A stretch of DNA of 64,000 nucleotides from CAZPMT01 sp964587655 (GTDB taxonomy: Bacteria; Hydrogenedentota; Hydrogenedentia; Hydrogenedentales; SLHB01): positions 1-64,000 of the forward strand of contig CAZPMT010000006.1 of NCBI GenBank assembly GCA_964587655.1, written 5' to 3'. Positions 34,210 to 43,500 of this stretch are shown here, piece after piece. The position numbers and the translations under genes are program-made. The notes below the pieces were generated by a model. That model did not search any database. It was not told the origin of the DNA and saw only the letters and a list, made by a program, of their open reading frames with translations. Each line of letters begins with the position of its first letter. The first letter of the stretch is position 1.

Positions 34210-34462
34210 GATGCAAGGCTCCTTCCAATGTTGTGAATGCCTGTTGCTCCGCATCCTGTAACGGATGACCAAACCCGTCGTTACACAGCCGCTCCTCAAC
34301 TCCTGAGATTGAACGCATTATGGCGCGTAATAGGCAGCATTGCAATGGACTTTTCTACGAAGTGTTGACTATTCCTACGTTCTGTGCTTAAATACAGGGA
34401 GTTTTCTTTTGGACAAATCTAACCAATGGACATATGGCGGTCGGCGCGCACGGAGAAAACCC

Positions 34463-35452
34463 ATGATCCTCTTGAGTGAAGAGACGCGGAAGAGCCGTAT
34501 TTTGGAGCGTCTGGAAGCAATGGCGCGGAACCTCGTGAACGCCTCGCTCGTGGTGTTGGCGAGTAAGAGCGACGATGTGGTGCGTCTTGATTTTTCCGGG
34601 CAACCTGCCCCATTGGCCTCTTTCTGCGCCATGATGCGCAGTAGTGCAGGAGGAGGACGGCACTGCCTCACCTGCCGGCGCCTCATCGTGTTCTCGTCCC
34701 ATTTTCGCGGCCTGACGGAATACACGTGCCATGGGGGCATTCAGATGGTGGTCGCCCCAGTGCCGGGGCGCGTAGATGACCATGCAATGCCGTTTGTGGT
34801 CGCTTCCTCCGTTTTTGCCAATGGAGCTCGAAATGAGGGATGGAAGGCGGTCCGAGCGCATGCGCGCGACCTGAATGTCAACCTGAAGACGCTCCGCGAC
34901 GCATATTACGCTCTCCCCGTGCTTACCGAAGAACGAAAAGCGATCATGCGTTCGATTGTGGATGTGGCTGCCGCGACCATCGCCGAGGCCGCCTGCCGCT
35001 TGGACTGCATGGACGCGCGAGACCCCCAGAGGGACACTGCCGCGAGACCAGACCTCAAGATAACGGCCGAACTGCAAGGCTTGCTGACGAGTCTGAGAGA
35101 CGCTTCCTTCGAAAGCCCCGAACACACGACCGGAAGCGCCCTCACAGACCTGATCGCCGCGATGGTGAACCGCGACCCGACCCTGCCCTTCAACGTGGCC
35201 GGTATCGCCCGCGCCGCCCGCATGACCCCGAACCACTTTTCCGCCCTGTTCCACAAGAACGCGGGAAAGACCTTTGTAGCTTTCCTCACCGAGCGACGTC
35301 TGGAGCGGGCCAAGTCGCTATTGCTCGACGTCACCCTGAAGGTGCACGAGGCCGCGGAACGCGCCGGATTCCAGGACACGGCTTATTTCTCGCGGCGTTT
35401 CAAACAGCTAATCGGACAGTCCCCCTCGCAATGGCGGCAGCGCTCCCAATGA
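34463..35452 (+). CDS. AraC-family regulator with PocR sensory domain
   Basis: 329 residues from ATG at 34463 (GGAG eight bases upstream; the longer frame from 34340 lacks a site). The N-terminal PocR domain (LDFSGQPAPLASFCAMMRSSAGGGRHCLTCRR...TEYTCHGGIQMVVAPV) has four cysteines that may bind iron-sulfur, metal or small hydrocarbon ligands. The C-terminal AraC HTH is FNVAGIARAARMTPNHFSALFHKNAGKTFVAFLTERRLERAKSLLL and VHEAAERAGFQDTAYFSRRFKQLIGQSPSQWR. Divergently transcribed from the octahaem cytochrome gene with a ~250-base shared region, so that gene is its plausible target. Confidence 0.85.
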   Translation: MILLSEETRKSRILERLEAMARNLVNASLVVLASKSDDVVRLDFSGQPAPLASFCAMMRSSAGGGRHCLTCRRLIVFSSHFRGLTEYTCHGGIQMVVAPVPGRVDDHAMPFVVASSVFANGARNEGWKAVRAHARDLNVNLKTLRDAYYALPVLTEERKAIMRSIVDVAAATIAEAACRLDCMDARDPQRDTAARPDLKITAELQGLLTSLRDASFESPEHTTGSALTDLIAAMVNRDPTLPFNVAGIARAARMTPNHFSALFHKNAGKTFVAFLTERRLERAKSLLLDVTLKVHEAAERAGFQDTAYFSRRFKQLIGQSPSQWRQRSQ

Positions 35453-35616
35453 GGGAAAGTGCAGGCCGCCGACTTCTCTCCGGACTTCGTGTACTACGGA
35501 TGTGAGTCGGCGACGGCGCTGGATCCGCGGCGACTGGCAGATCGCATGGTGGCTACTGCCGCCCGTGCCGGGACAGGATGCCAAGTGGAGCCCAAACCCG
35601 ATTTCGGGCCTTTCTC

Positions 35617-37062
35617 TTATCGTTGAGAAGCGCCACGAAACGATAGGCCCCACAGTTTGTCGTGGCTTGACAAACTGTGGAGATACTCGGCGTAATCCAG
35701 ATAGAACTTCTGAGCCTGCGCTACGGGCTTCTCTGACGAAGCGCCTGGGGATTGAAGAAAGCCATGGTATGAGTAGCCGGTCAGCACCTCGGCATAGCGG
35801 CACTCAATGTCGATTTGCCGCTTGACGCGGCTGAACGACGCTGGGTAACTGCCGCCATACCCTTGGCTGCCGTCCATCTCCCAGATTTCGAGGTCAGACC
35901 AGAAGTGTTTTCCGGCGTTCGCATGCCACGCGCTGTATCTCTTGTAGATATCGTCGAGCATAGCAATACGGTTTTCCGGGCGATACGTGTATTCGTACGG
36001 CACGTAGCCGGCGCCGACAGCGTCCTGGTAGGCAAAAATGTCCACGGCGCTGGCCGCGAGTAGCTCGGGCGTGATAACGGGCGTGCCTGACGGTGCGACC
36101 AGGACGGGCTTCTCTGCCGCCAATTCATGGCAATACCGGGCGAGCGGGTCGTAATAGGCGCTTGCGCGGGCGAGGTCGCTCATCTCATGCGTGAGGTACC
36201 AGCCATAAAAGGATCGGTGCGCACCGTACTTTTGCCAGAGCTCGCGCGCCACGTTTTTCGCGATGTCCATTACCTTGGCATTGCGTGAGTCCCAATCCGG
36301 CTTGTCGAATTCCCACAGCAGACGAGTATCGCCGCTCCTGCCGAGCCCGAGAAAGACGTGCATGCCGTGCGCATCGGCTTCGGAAAGGAAAGCGCCCACC
36401 ATGTCGAAGCTGCAGTCCGGCCCCTTCGACGTGCGCTGAACGTCCGCGTCAAAGAACTCGATGCCGGACGGGCAGAAAAACTGCCCGAGGTACTCCACAT
36501 AGGCGATAATCAGCACGCGAACCCCGAGCCGGTCCATCGCAGCCACGCTGTCTTTGATCGCCTGCCGCAATGTCTCCGGTTTCGTGTCCGCCGCGCCGAG
36601 GAGGACGGCTAAAGGTTCAATCCACATCCCCTGCAGATATGGCAACGCCCGCGTTGCCCAATCGACAATTTCGACGGGCCACGTTCCCGTGCGTTCTCCG
36701 GACGGGGTCTTCAGCTTGTAGCGAATCTCGCGCGTTCCGGCAGGCGCGTTGCAGGTGTGCCAGACTCGCGCCAGCCCTTTTCCATGTGCTGGGACAGTAA
36801 TTGTCTGCTCTCCGATCATTGAATCTGGGGATTCCGCGTCCAGGAAAAAGGCCACGTGTGCAGGCATCTCAGTATCGGCGGAATTCTGTACCGCGAGGCG
36901 AACCTCCAGTCGCGCGCCCAGCGCAACCGGGCCCGGCGGGATTACCGCAAACGACGGTTCAACCGTGACCTGAGGCGCTGCACCGGCCGCCGGAATCAGC
37001 ACGAATAGCATAGTAACAGCATGAGATAGTCGCAAAACTCGCAACGCAATTCTGACGGGCAC
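35617..37062 (-). CDS. secreted DUF4434-like glycosidase-fold protein
   Basis: 481 residues; signal peptide MPVRIALRVLRLSHAVTMLFVLIPAAGAAP. After a beta-sandwich (residues 30-145) comes YLQGMWIEPLAVLL, RLGVRVLIIAYVEYLGQFFCPSGIEFFD, GMHVFLGLGRSGDTRLLW, FYGWYLTHEMSDLA and KHFWSDLEIWEMDGSQGYGG, matching the DUF4434 TIM barrel. Candidate acid pair E in THEM and LEIW. It starts ten bases after the DUF4838 gene's stop, so they form an operon. The last ~15 residues are encoded by the dispersed palindrome at 35650-35680. Confidence 0.7.
   Translation of the reverse strand: MPVRIALRVLRLSHAVTMLFVLIPAAGAAPQVTVEPSFAVIPPGPVALGARLEVRLAVQNSADTEMPAHVAFFLDAESPDSMIGEQTITVPAHGKGLARVWHTCNAPAGTREIRYKLKTPSGERTGTWPVEIVDWATRALPYLQGMWIEPLAVLLGAADTKPETLRQAIKDSVAAMDRLGVRVLIIAYVEYLGQFFCPSGIEFFDADVQRTSKGPDCSFDMVGAFLSEADAHGMHVFLGLGRSGDTRLLWEFDKPDWDSRNAKVMDIAKNVARELWQKYGAHRSFYGWYLTHEMSDLARASAYYDPLARYCHELAAEKPVLVAPSGTPVITPELLAASAVDIFAYQDAVGAGYVPYEYTYRPENRIAMLDDIYKRYSAWHANAGKHFWSDLEIWEMDGSQGYGGSYPASFSRVKRQIDIECRYAEVLTGYSYHGFLQSPGASSEKPVAQAQKFYLDYAEYLHSLSSHDKLWGLSFRGASQR
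35650..35680. repeat. dispersed palindrome CACAGTTTGTC (copy 2, inside a coding 3' end)
   Basis: Arms CACAGTTTGTC/GACAAACTGTG with loop GTGGCTT. It is the exact reverse complement of the copy at 32385-32413 and encodes part of the last 20 residues (LHSLSSHDKLWG) of the DUF4434-like protein. Confidence 0.75.
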
Positions 37063-37072
37063 GGCGGCCTCT

Positions 37073-39565
37073 CTACTTGGCCGGTGGCTGGGCGAGAAAC
37101 CGGAACTGGTAAGCCATTGAGAGCGACTGGCCGGGCTTGACTTCTTGTTCCCGCGAGAAGATCTCGAGGTTCACCTGCTGGTACTGGGGGCGCCACCACA
37201 ACTGCGGGTACTTGACGCATTGCGGTGCGTAATCGACTCGGACGCCCGCCTTGGCCTCGTGATTGAAGTAGGCGAATCCACCGCCCCGCGCGGCCAGCAT
37301 CTTGTCCTTATCCGGCCCTTTGTTGTCTTTCCATTCGCGGTTGACCTTCTCCCACGCGTCCCCCTTGATGTAGACGCTCACGACATCGGAATCCGCCGAG
37401 TCTGTAAACGCATTGAACTCCGGCCGCGCGCGGAACTGGAAGAGCTTCGGCGCGGCGCCGCGATTGGTTACATGCGACTCGAACGAAATCGCATCCTTCC
37501 GCAACTTGATGACACGGTCCACGGTAGAGCCGTCGTCAAGCGTGCGGGTCAGCCGAATCGTATTATCCCGCGTCTCGGCGTGGAACGGCGTGAACGCGTT
37601 CGTGGCAAAGCCCAACTGCCCCACTTCGTCCAGCGCCCCCTGCAGGATGTTATCCCGGGTGATGGCGGGCAGCAGATACCGTCCGCTGGGCTTGTGGAAC
37701 ATCTCTATCAGCTTTCCGTTCTGTTCCGGCAGGACCGTCAGTCTCCACGTATCGTTTTCGATACGGACCGCGGGCATCGCCTCCATTTTCTCGAGGCGGT
37801 CAAAGTAGTCTTTCGAGGGAAGCTGCTCCGACACCATTGACATGTTGTACTTCTTGCACAGCGCGACGTACTGTGGCACAAGCTGGCTGTACTCTTGAGG
37901 CAGCTCCCGTTTGCAGACTCCGTTTTCGACCTTCCACGGGAACCCGTTGACCAGAATCAGCGCCCGATAGGCCGGAATGGACGCCTTTTCGATGCGCGCG
38001 CGCACGGCGTCGCTCTTGGCGGTCGCGAGCGCCTTCTCGAACAAGTTCACGGCTTTGAGCGCCACCTCGGGCGTCAGCCCGAGTTCCCCCGGGGCCGCGC
38101 CACAGTTCGGGTGACAATGCAACCGCTCGGCGTTGTCGTGGATGAACTTTATGTATTCGAGAATGATTGGCGCGGCCTCTTGATAGTGAAGGTTGCAGAA
38201 CTCCTCGACCAGCGCCGCGCTGTCCAGTGACGGGTCCCAGAGCGAGCGCGAAAGCACGTAGTTGCGCAGGTCGCAAAACTCACCGGCGTTACCGTTGCCA
38301 TTGGCCTGCATGAACACGCCCCGGGCGTTGTTGTCTTTGAAGAACCGCAGGTTGGGCCCGATCACGCTCAGGTTCGGGAACGGCAGGTCGTAGTAGGAGA
38401 AGTTCGTGTTGTAGTTCCACACCCACACATTGTCGCAGATGCTCTTCCAGGCCCGCATGTCTTCGCAGAACTCGCGGTTCTTCGGGCAATTCGGGTCGTT
38501 GATCGGGTGAAGCACGCAGCATTCGATGCTGCACAACTGAATCTGGACGTTCCTGCGCGGCGCGATGGTCTTGGGCGCTTTGCGGGTATACCAATAGGCC
38601 AGCGTTCCGACCTTGACGTTGGGGTATCTCTTCTCGACCTGCTCGGCCACGGCATTGACCAACGCCAGGTTGGCCCCCATGGGGGTGCCTTCGCGCTGGT
38701 TAATCGCCTCGCACTGTGGGCACCGGCAATAGGCGTCGTTATCGTTTTGACTGACCGCGACATTCTCCATGTCGGGATTGGCGTCGAGGTCGGCCAGCAC
38801 GCCCTGCGTGATGATGTCGATTACCTCGAGATTGGTCACGCACGGCTCGGTGCCCGGGGTGGCCAGCGTGCATTTTCGCTCGCCATCAACGAACGAGAAG
38901 TATTCGGGATGCGTCTTACCGTACTTCTCGGTCGTAATCCAGCGGCAGTAGCTGTGCCCGATGAGCGTTTGCCGAGTCGAGCCGCCAAGTTTCTCGTCTT
39001 TCACGACGGTGTTGACCCGCATGCGCGCCGCGAAATCCTGACGGTCGGCATTTTCCTTGTAATAGCTCCAGCGAAACGAAAACGGCGGCGTATACGAAAA
39101 ATCGACCTCCTTCAACGGTTGTAGCTGGCCCTGGTCGGGGAAATGGGTCTGGTCCGCTGTCAGAAAGCGAACTCCGCAATAACGCTCGAAGAACTCGTAC
39201 ACGCCATACAGCGTTCCGCGCGTCCGGCCTCCCGCGATGACTATGTTCTTGTTGTCGATTCGGATGCGCAGCGACTCCTCCCCCATGTCGCTTGCGTCAA
39301 AGCCCGACTTGCCCGCGGCGGCCGCCGCTCCGGGGCCGATAAAGACATTTTTGGATTTGCCGCGCGCCTTGTCCACGATCGGCAGGTTAAGGCCGGTCAA
39401 CTGGCGTAACAATGACTGAAACTCTTCCCCCGCGTACCGCTCGCTTGCCGTGGCGTCGGCGGCGACAACGACCGACCAGTTTTTCATCTTTTCGAACTTG
39501 ACTTCACCGGCAAATGACGTTCCGGCCGCCATGAGTACAAGACACGCAAGTATTCGACACTTCAT
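37073..39565 (-). CDS. secreted DUF4838-like protein (GH20/alpha-glucuronidase-like)
   Basis: 830 residues from ATG at 39565 (AAAGGG eight bases ahead; the upstream frame lacks a site). Signal peptide MKCRILACLVLMAAGTSFAG. N-terminal GH20b/GH67N-like domain (ASERYAGEEFQSLLRQLTG, ITIAGG-like NIVIAGGRTRGTLYGVYEFFERYCGVRFL). Core: AVSQNDNDAYCRCPQCEAINQREG and VWNYNTNFSYYDLPFPN, as in DUF4838 proteins of PVC and Bacteroidetes. A C-terminal beta domain follows (TWRLTVLPEQNGKLIEMFHKPSGRYLLP). Likely a polysaccharide- or uronide-active hydrolase. Upstream gene of the operon with the DUF4434 protein. Confidence 0.75.
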   Translation of the reverse strand: MKCRILACLVLMAAGTSFAGEVKFEKMKNWSVVVAADATASERYAGEEFQSLLRQLTGLNLPIVDKARGKSKNVFIGPGAAAAAGKSGFDASDMGEESLRIRIDNKNIVIAGGRTRGTLYGVYEFFERYCGVRFLTADQTHFPDQGQLQPLKEVDFSYTPPFSFRWSYYKENADRQDFAARMRVNTVVKDEKLGGSTRQTLIGHSYCRWITTEKYGKTHPEYFSFVDGERKCTLATPGTEPCVTNLEVIDIITQGVLADLDANPDMENVAVSQNDNDAYCRCPQCEAINQREGTPMGANLALVNAVAEQVEKRYPNVKVGTLAYWYTRKAPKTIAPRRNVQIQLCSIECCVLHPINDPNCPKNREFCEDMRAWKSICDNVWVWNYNTNFSYYDLPFPNLSVIGPNLRFFKDNNARGVFMQANGNGNAGEFCDLRNYVLSRSLWDPSLDSAALVEEFCNLHYQEAAPIILEYIKFIHDNAERLHCHPNCGAAPGELGLTPEVALKAVNLFEKALATAKSDAVRARIEKASIPAYRALILVNGFPWKVENGVCKRELPQEYSQLVPQYVALCKKYNMSMVSEQLPSKDYFDRLEKMEAMPAVRIENDTWRLTVLPEQNGKLIEMFHKPSGRYLLPAITRDNILQGALDEVGQLGFATNAFTPFHAETRDNTIRLTRTLDDGSTVDRVIKLRKDAISFESHVTNRGAAPKLFQFRARPEFNAFTDSADSDVVSVYIKGDAWEKVNREWKDNKGPDKDKMLAARGGGFAYFNHEAKAGVRVDYAPQCVKYPQLWWRPQYQQVNLEIFSREQEVKPGQSLSMAYQFRFLAQPPAK

Positions 39566-39754
39566 AATGAACACCCTTTCCATGGATTGAAGAGACGTTC
39601 TTACTTTTTCTCCCCTTCGGCAACGTACCGTGCCCACTCCTCGGACCCGCCGATGAACGAGAAACCGATGAACCCACAATTATTCAATTATTCCGCACTC
39701 GTACTCCCATTCTTGCCCTTGCTCTTTCGTGCGCCTTCGGGAATTCCGGCGAAT

Positions 39755-39833
39755 TCCGGGGACACCATACTTAATTTCAGGTTTCTCTCCTTTTCGGTCG
39801 TCATTGGCACAGATTAAGTAGGGTGTCCCCGGA
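39755..39833. repeat. REP-like hairpin, ends TCCGGGGACACC
   Basis: TCCGGGGACACCATACTTAA (39755-39774) and its inverted mate at 39814-39833 differ at one position. GGGGACACCATACTTAAT ends are typical of RAYT-associated REP units. Right of it, GGAATCG is repeated several times (39830-39865). No transposase nearby. Confidence 0.6.
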
Positions 39834-39904
39834 ATCGGCCGGAATCGGGAATCGCGCCGGAATCGCGTCAGCATTCTAGAATCCGCCCTGGGTTGTGTGC
39901 CGTG

Positions 39905-39985
39905 ATTTGTCGAACACCCAGATCAGCCGCGAGCGCCACCGCGTTGCCGGGCGCTTGTCAGATGCATCTGCTTGTTCGCCGGCTT
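39905..39985 (-). repeat. possible attC-like or dispersed 3'-end element (NKQMHLTSARQ)
   Basis: Directly after the membrane protein's stop, the minus strand reads GCGAACAAGCAGATGCATCT and later GGCGCTCGCGGCTGATC, with GTTCGAC at the far end. Translated, this gives NKQMHLTSARQR, a string seen in intergenic repeats of several environmental phyla. The opening GAAC/GTTC boxes resemble integron attC ends, but the inner arms pair poorly. Confidence 0.3.
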
Positions 39986-39987
39986 CT

Positions 39988-40497
39988 TCATTGCACCAAC
40001 TCTTGCATCCGTTTCGTGACACTCTCCCACGTGACCACGAACGCCACGCCCTCTGCAAACGACAGAAGGGCGCCTCCAACCACGGCTTCCAGCGCTAGGC
40101 CGGGAGGGAGAGCCTCTCGAAAGACGAGCACCATTGGCGCAAGCGGCAGGCATGCGCCGAAGAGAAAGACAAGGCTCCCAAATACGACACCCCTCCGCAT
40201 CGCGCTCCGCCCAGGAAGGCGACCGCCTACTATTAGGTAGCCAACCACGAGCACCACAGCCTGAATCGCGAACGTCATCATGTAGCGCGGAAGGCTCTCC
40301 CGCGAAAGCGGCGCCAGATACCCAGGCAACCCGCCGGTTGTAGCAGCAATCACCTCCACGCTGGCATGAACGGCGATGCTTGCCAGCCCCGCTGCAAGTG
40401 CAGCGACGATCGTCTTCACGTGTCCCATCCCCACGAGGCGCCGACGTAACAGCTTGACCTTGTCCGCCGCCGCGAAATGCTTCCGTTGCTTCTCCAT
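39988..40497 (-). CDS. four-helix membrane protein with an IS3 OrfA-like N-terminus
   Basis: 169 residues. The first 22 (MEKQRKHFAAADKVKLLRRR) look like the start of an IS3-family OrfA transposase, with a strong GAGGAGGAG site upstream; the rest, from MGHVKTIVAALAAGL (ATG at 40428), is a hydrophobic protein with about four helices (VVLVVGYLIVGG, GVVFGSLVFLFGACLPLAPMVLV, ALLSFAEGVAFVV). I read it as a membrane protein fused to a transposase leader. Either start could be used. Function unknown. Confidence 0.5.
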   Translation of the reverse strand: MEKQRKHFAAADKVKLLRRRLVGMGHVKTIVAALAAGLASIAVHASVEVIAATTGGLPGYLAPLSRESLPRYMMTFAIQAVVLVVGYLIVGGRLPGRSAMRRGVVFGSLVFLFGACLPLAPMVLVFREALPPGLALEAVVGGALLSFAEGVAFVVTWESVTKRMQELVQ

Positions 40498-40583
40498 GAC
40501 TCCTCCTCATTGGCCGTCTACACATTCTTGCCATCGGAGAAGTCCAATTCCAACGCGGGCGGGACACTACCGCTCGTCCGTAG

Positions 40584-43500
40584 TTAGATTCGCCGGCCAC
40601 GCATGACCAGACGTCCCAACAATGCCGTGAGCACTGCGACAACGAAACCCAGTGAGATCCACATCACGCGGGCCCCGCCGATGGCGACGTCGACGGGTGC
40701 TGCGCTGCCCAGCTTTACTTTCACGGGCTGGGCCACTTGCAGCACGCCTGAGTGATTAACTTGGATCTCGATGTAGGTTCGTTCATCGGCAGCGACTTCA
40801 CGCCGGCTGTCCGGAACCATCCACCCGGCCACGTTGACGCCTCGATACCAGCCGGCATGCGTAGCAGCTTCGCTGTAGTAGTAGATTTCGAGGCTGGCGG
40901 CATCGAGTCCGGACGCTACGGGGATTTGGACCGTCAGCGGACGATCAAACACACCCGCGGGAGCGATTCTATACACGGGGGATTTCGGAGACGCCAGAAC
41001 CTCCGGCAGAGCGGTGACATTGACCTCTTCGCGAAGGGCAGGCTCTCCGGGCGTGGCTTCTTTATCGGCGCTCACGCGGAAGCTCTGCGCCACGGGGCCG
41101 ATGATATTGCCGGTCATCGTAACGGCGCCGACGGTCATCTTCACGATCTGCCCGGCAGGCAAAGGTTCGGCCGGTGTGAACACGACCCAGCCGTCATGGT
41201 CGTCTCCGGTAACGGCCGGACGCCATGCGCCGCCCGAGGCAAACGCCCCGCTCGCGCTCTCGAGCACGGCCCAGACCGAAGCCGGATCAACCGCGTCCGC
41301 TTCGGTGAGGCGGATGGCCAATGCGCGCGTGGGAGCCACGGACGTCTCGGAGGAGGATTCCTCGACGCTAAGCGGCAGAACTTTCTCGGCCACCTTGCTG
41401 TCCAGACTCTTCAGGAACGGCGCGCATCCTCCCTCTGACACAATGGACGGCCGCATGAGGATCGTCTGAGCCTCTTGTTCGTCCCGCTGGAGCGTGATCG
41501 ATTTTATTTGCAATGCGTAGGACGCCGCAGAAACGGAGAGGAGGTAGTCGTTTGGACGGACGTTGTTGAACACGCAGAAGCCGTTTGCGTCGGTCGTGAG
41601 GCTGCGCGCCACCGCTTCAAGGCGCACCGTGGCGCCGGCGATTGGATGCTGCGTCAACTGGTCCAGCACCGTACATTCCAGCGTGGCCGCGCCGCTGAAG
41701 TAGTCAAAGCCTTGGAGAAGTGTTGCGGTGCCGCCAATGGTGGTGACGGCCACGTCGGCGGGGCCTTCGGCGTTCGGCGGCGTCACCACGGTGATCTGGT
41801 CCGGACTCGATGATGTGACGGCGCCCGCGACGGCGCCGAAGAGCACCAGGGAAGGATCGGCGAGACCGACGCCGTTAATCGTGACGGTGTCCCCGCCAGC
41901 GATGGTTCCCTCGTTGGGAAAGACGCCGAGGATCTGGGGATTGATCATGTAGGTGAAGGCGTTGGTTAGCGCGGCCGTTCCGGAGGAAGTGGTTACCTGA
42001 ATGTCAACGACGCCCGGGTCACGGGGCAGGGTAGAAACGTAGAGACGCGTGTCCTCCGATGCGGCAATCAGCGCGGGCGCGCCACCAAATGTCACGGTCT
42101 GGGCGAGGCTCAGGTTCCGCCCGCGGATCAGGATCACGTCGCCGCCACTGACGGATCCTCGGTTCGGCGTCGCTGAACCGAGTTCCGGCGGAGGCGGAGG
42201 TTCGATGAACGTGTAGCCGGCGGGCTTAACGGTGCGCCCGATGGCCGTGTTCAAGACGACATCCACGGCGCCTCTCGGATTGGGATGCTCGGAAGTCGAT
42301 TTCGGCGTAAGAACGCTCACGGTCGTATCGCTTGCGGAGATAATCTTCGATTCGTTCTCGCCAAAGAGCACCGAGGTGACCGTCGTAAGCTGCACGCCGA
42401 AGACGGCGACCGATTCTTCGCCGGCAATCAAGCCGCGGTCGGGGGAAACGGCCGTGATCACCGGCGTCTTGCGGAACACTGCTTTGGCGGTCTTGTCCGA
42501 CGTCATTGTCAGCAAGGCGACGCTGGCTTCGCCTCCCACGTCCCCTTCCCAGTGGTCAAAGGTCCAGCCCAGCTCAGGCGTTGCCACGAGCGTCACTTTC
42601 TTGCCTGCGGCATAACCGCGCTGACCCTCGGACGGCGAAACTCTTCCGCCGCCCTGAGCGGAGGTGGTCAATGTGTAGATGACGGGGGCGTACAGGAAGA
42701 CTGCCTGTACCGTCTTGTCGCTGTCCATGGTGACAGTGGCCGGATTGTCTTCGCCGGATAAGGAACCGGACCAGTGATCGAACACGTACGTGTCCGCGGG
42801 AATCGCTCGAAGCACGACCTTGTCCCCGCTAAGGAAGCGATGGAAGCCGGTGGCGGGAAGAGTGGAACCGAGTCCCTCGGTGGTCATGGCCAAGGTGTAA
42901 TCGAAAGCGTCCTTCGTGAAGACCGCTTTAATGCTCTTGGCGCTGGTCATGACGATGGTTTGGGGGTTCACTTTGCCGGTTAGGTCGCCCTCCCAGTGAT
43001 CAAAGACCCAACCGAGGTCGGAAATGGCCCGCACAAGCACCTCGGTTCCTTGAACGATGGAGTTGTTGCCGACGGGAGGTTCGGTTGTCCCATTGCCCAC
43101 GACCGTCATGCTGAGCGTCAGTTTTCTCTTGAACACGGCGACGACCGTTTTGTCACTCGTCATTGCGATCGTGTTCGGATTCGCCGAGCCGGAGAGATCC
43201 TCTTCCCAATGGTCGAAGGCCCAACCGGCGATGGGAGTTGCGGTCACGCGTACGGCATCGCCATCCATGTATTGGTGGTCGCCCTCGGGTGGATCGACGG
43301 AGCCCTTGCCCTCTGGAAAGACAACGGTAGTGAGCGTGTATTTGGGAGGCTGCCGCTTGAAAACGGCGCGCACCAGCTTGTCGGAGTCCATTCGGAGGTC
43401 CGTCGGGTTCGACTTGCCTTCGAGGTCGCCTTCCCAGTGGTCAAAAAGCCAATTGTCGTCGGCGACGGCCGTGACGGTTACGAGCGCTCCGCTTGAATAG

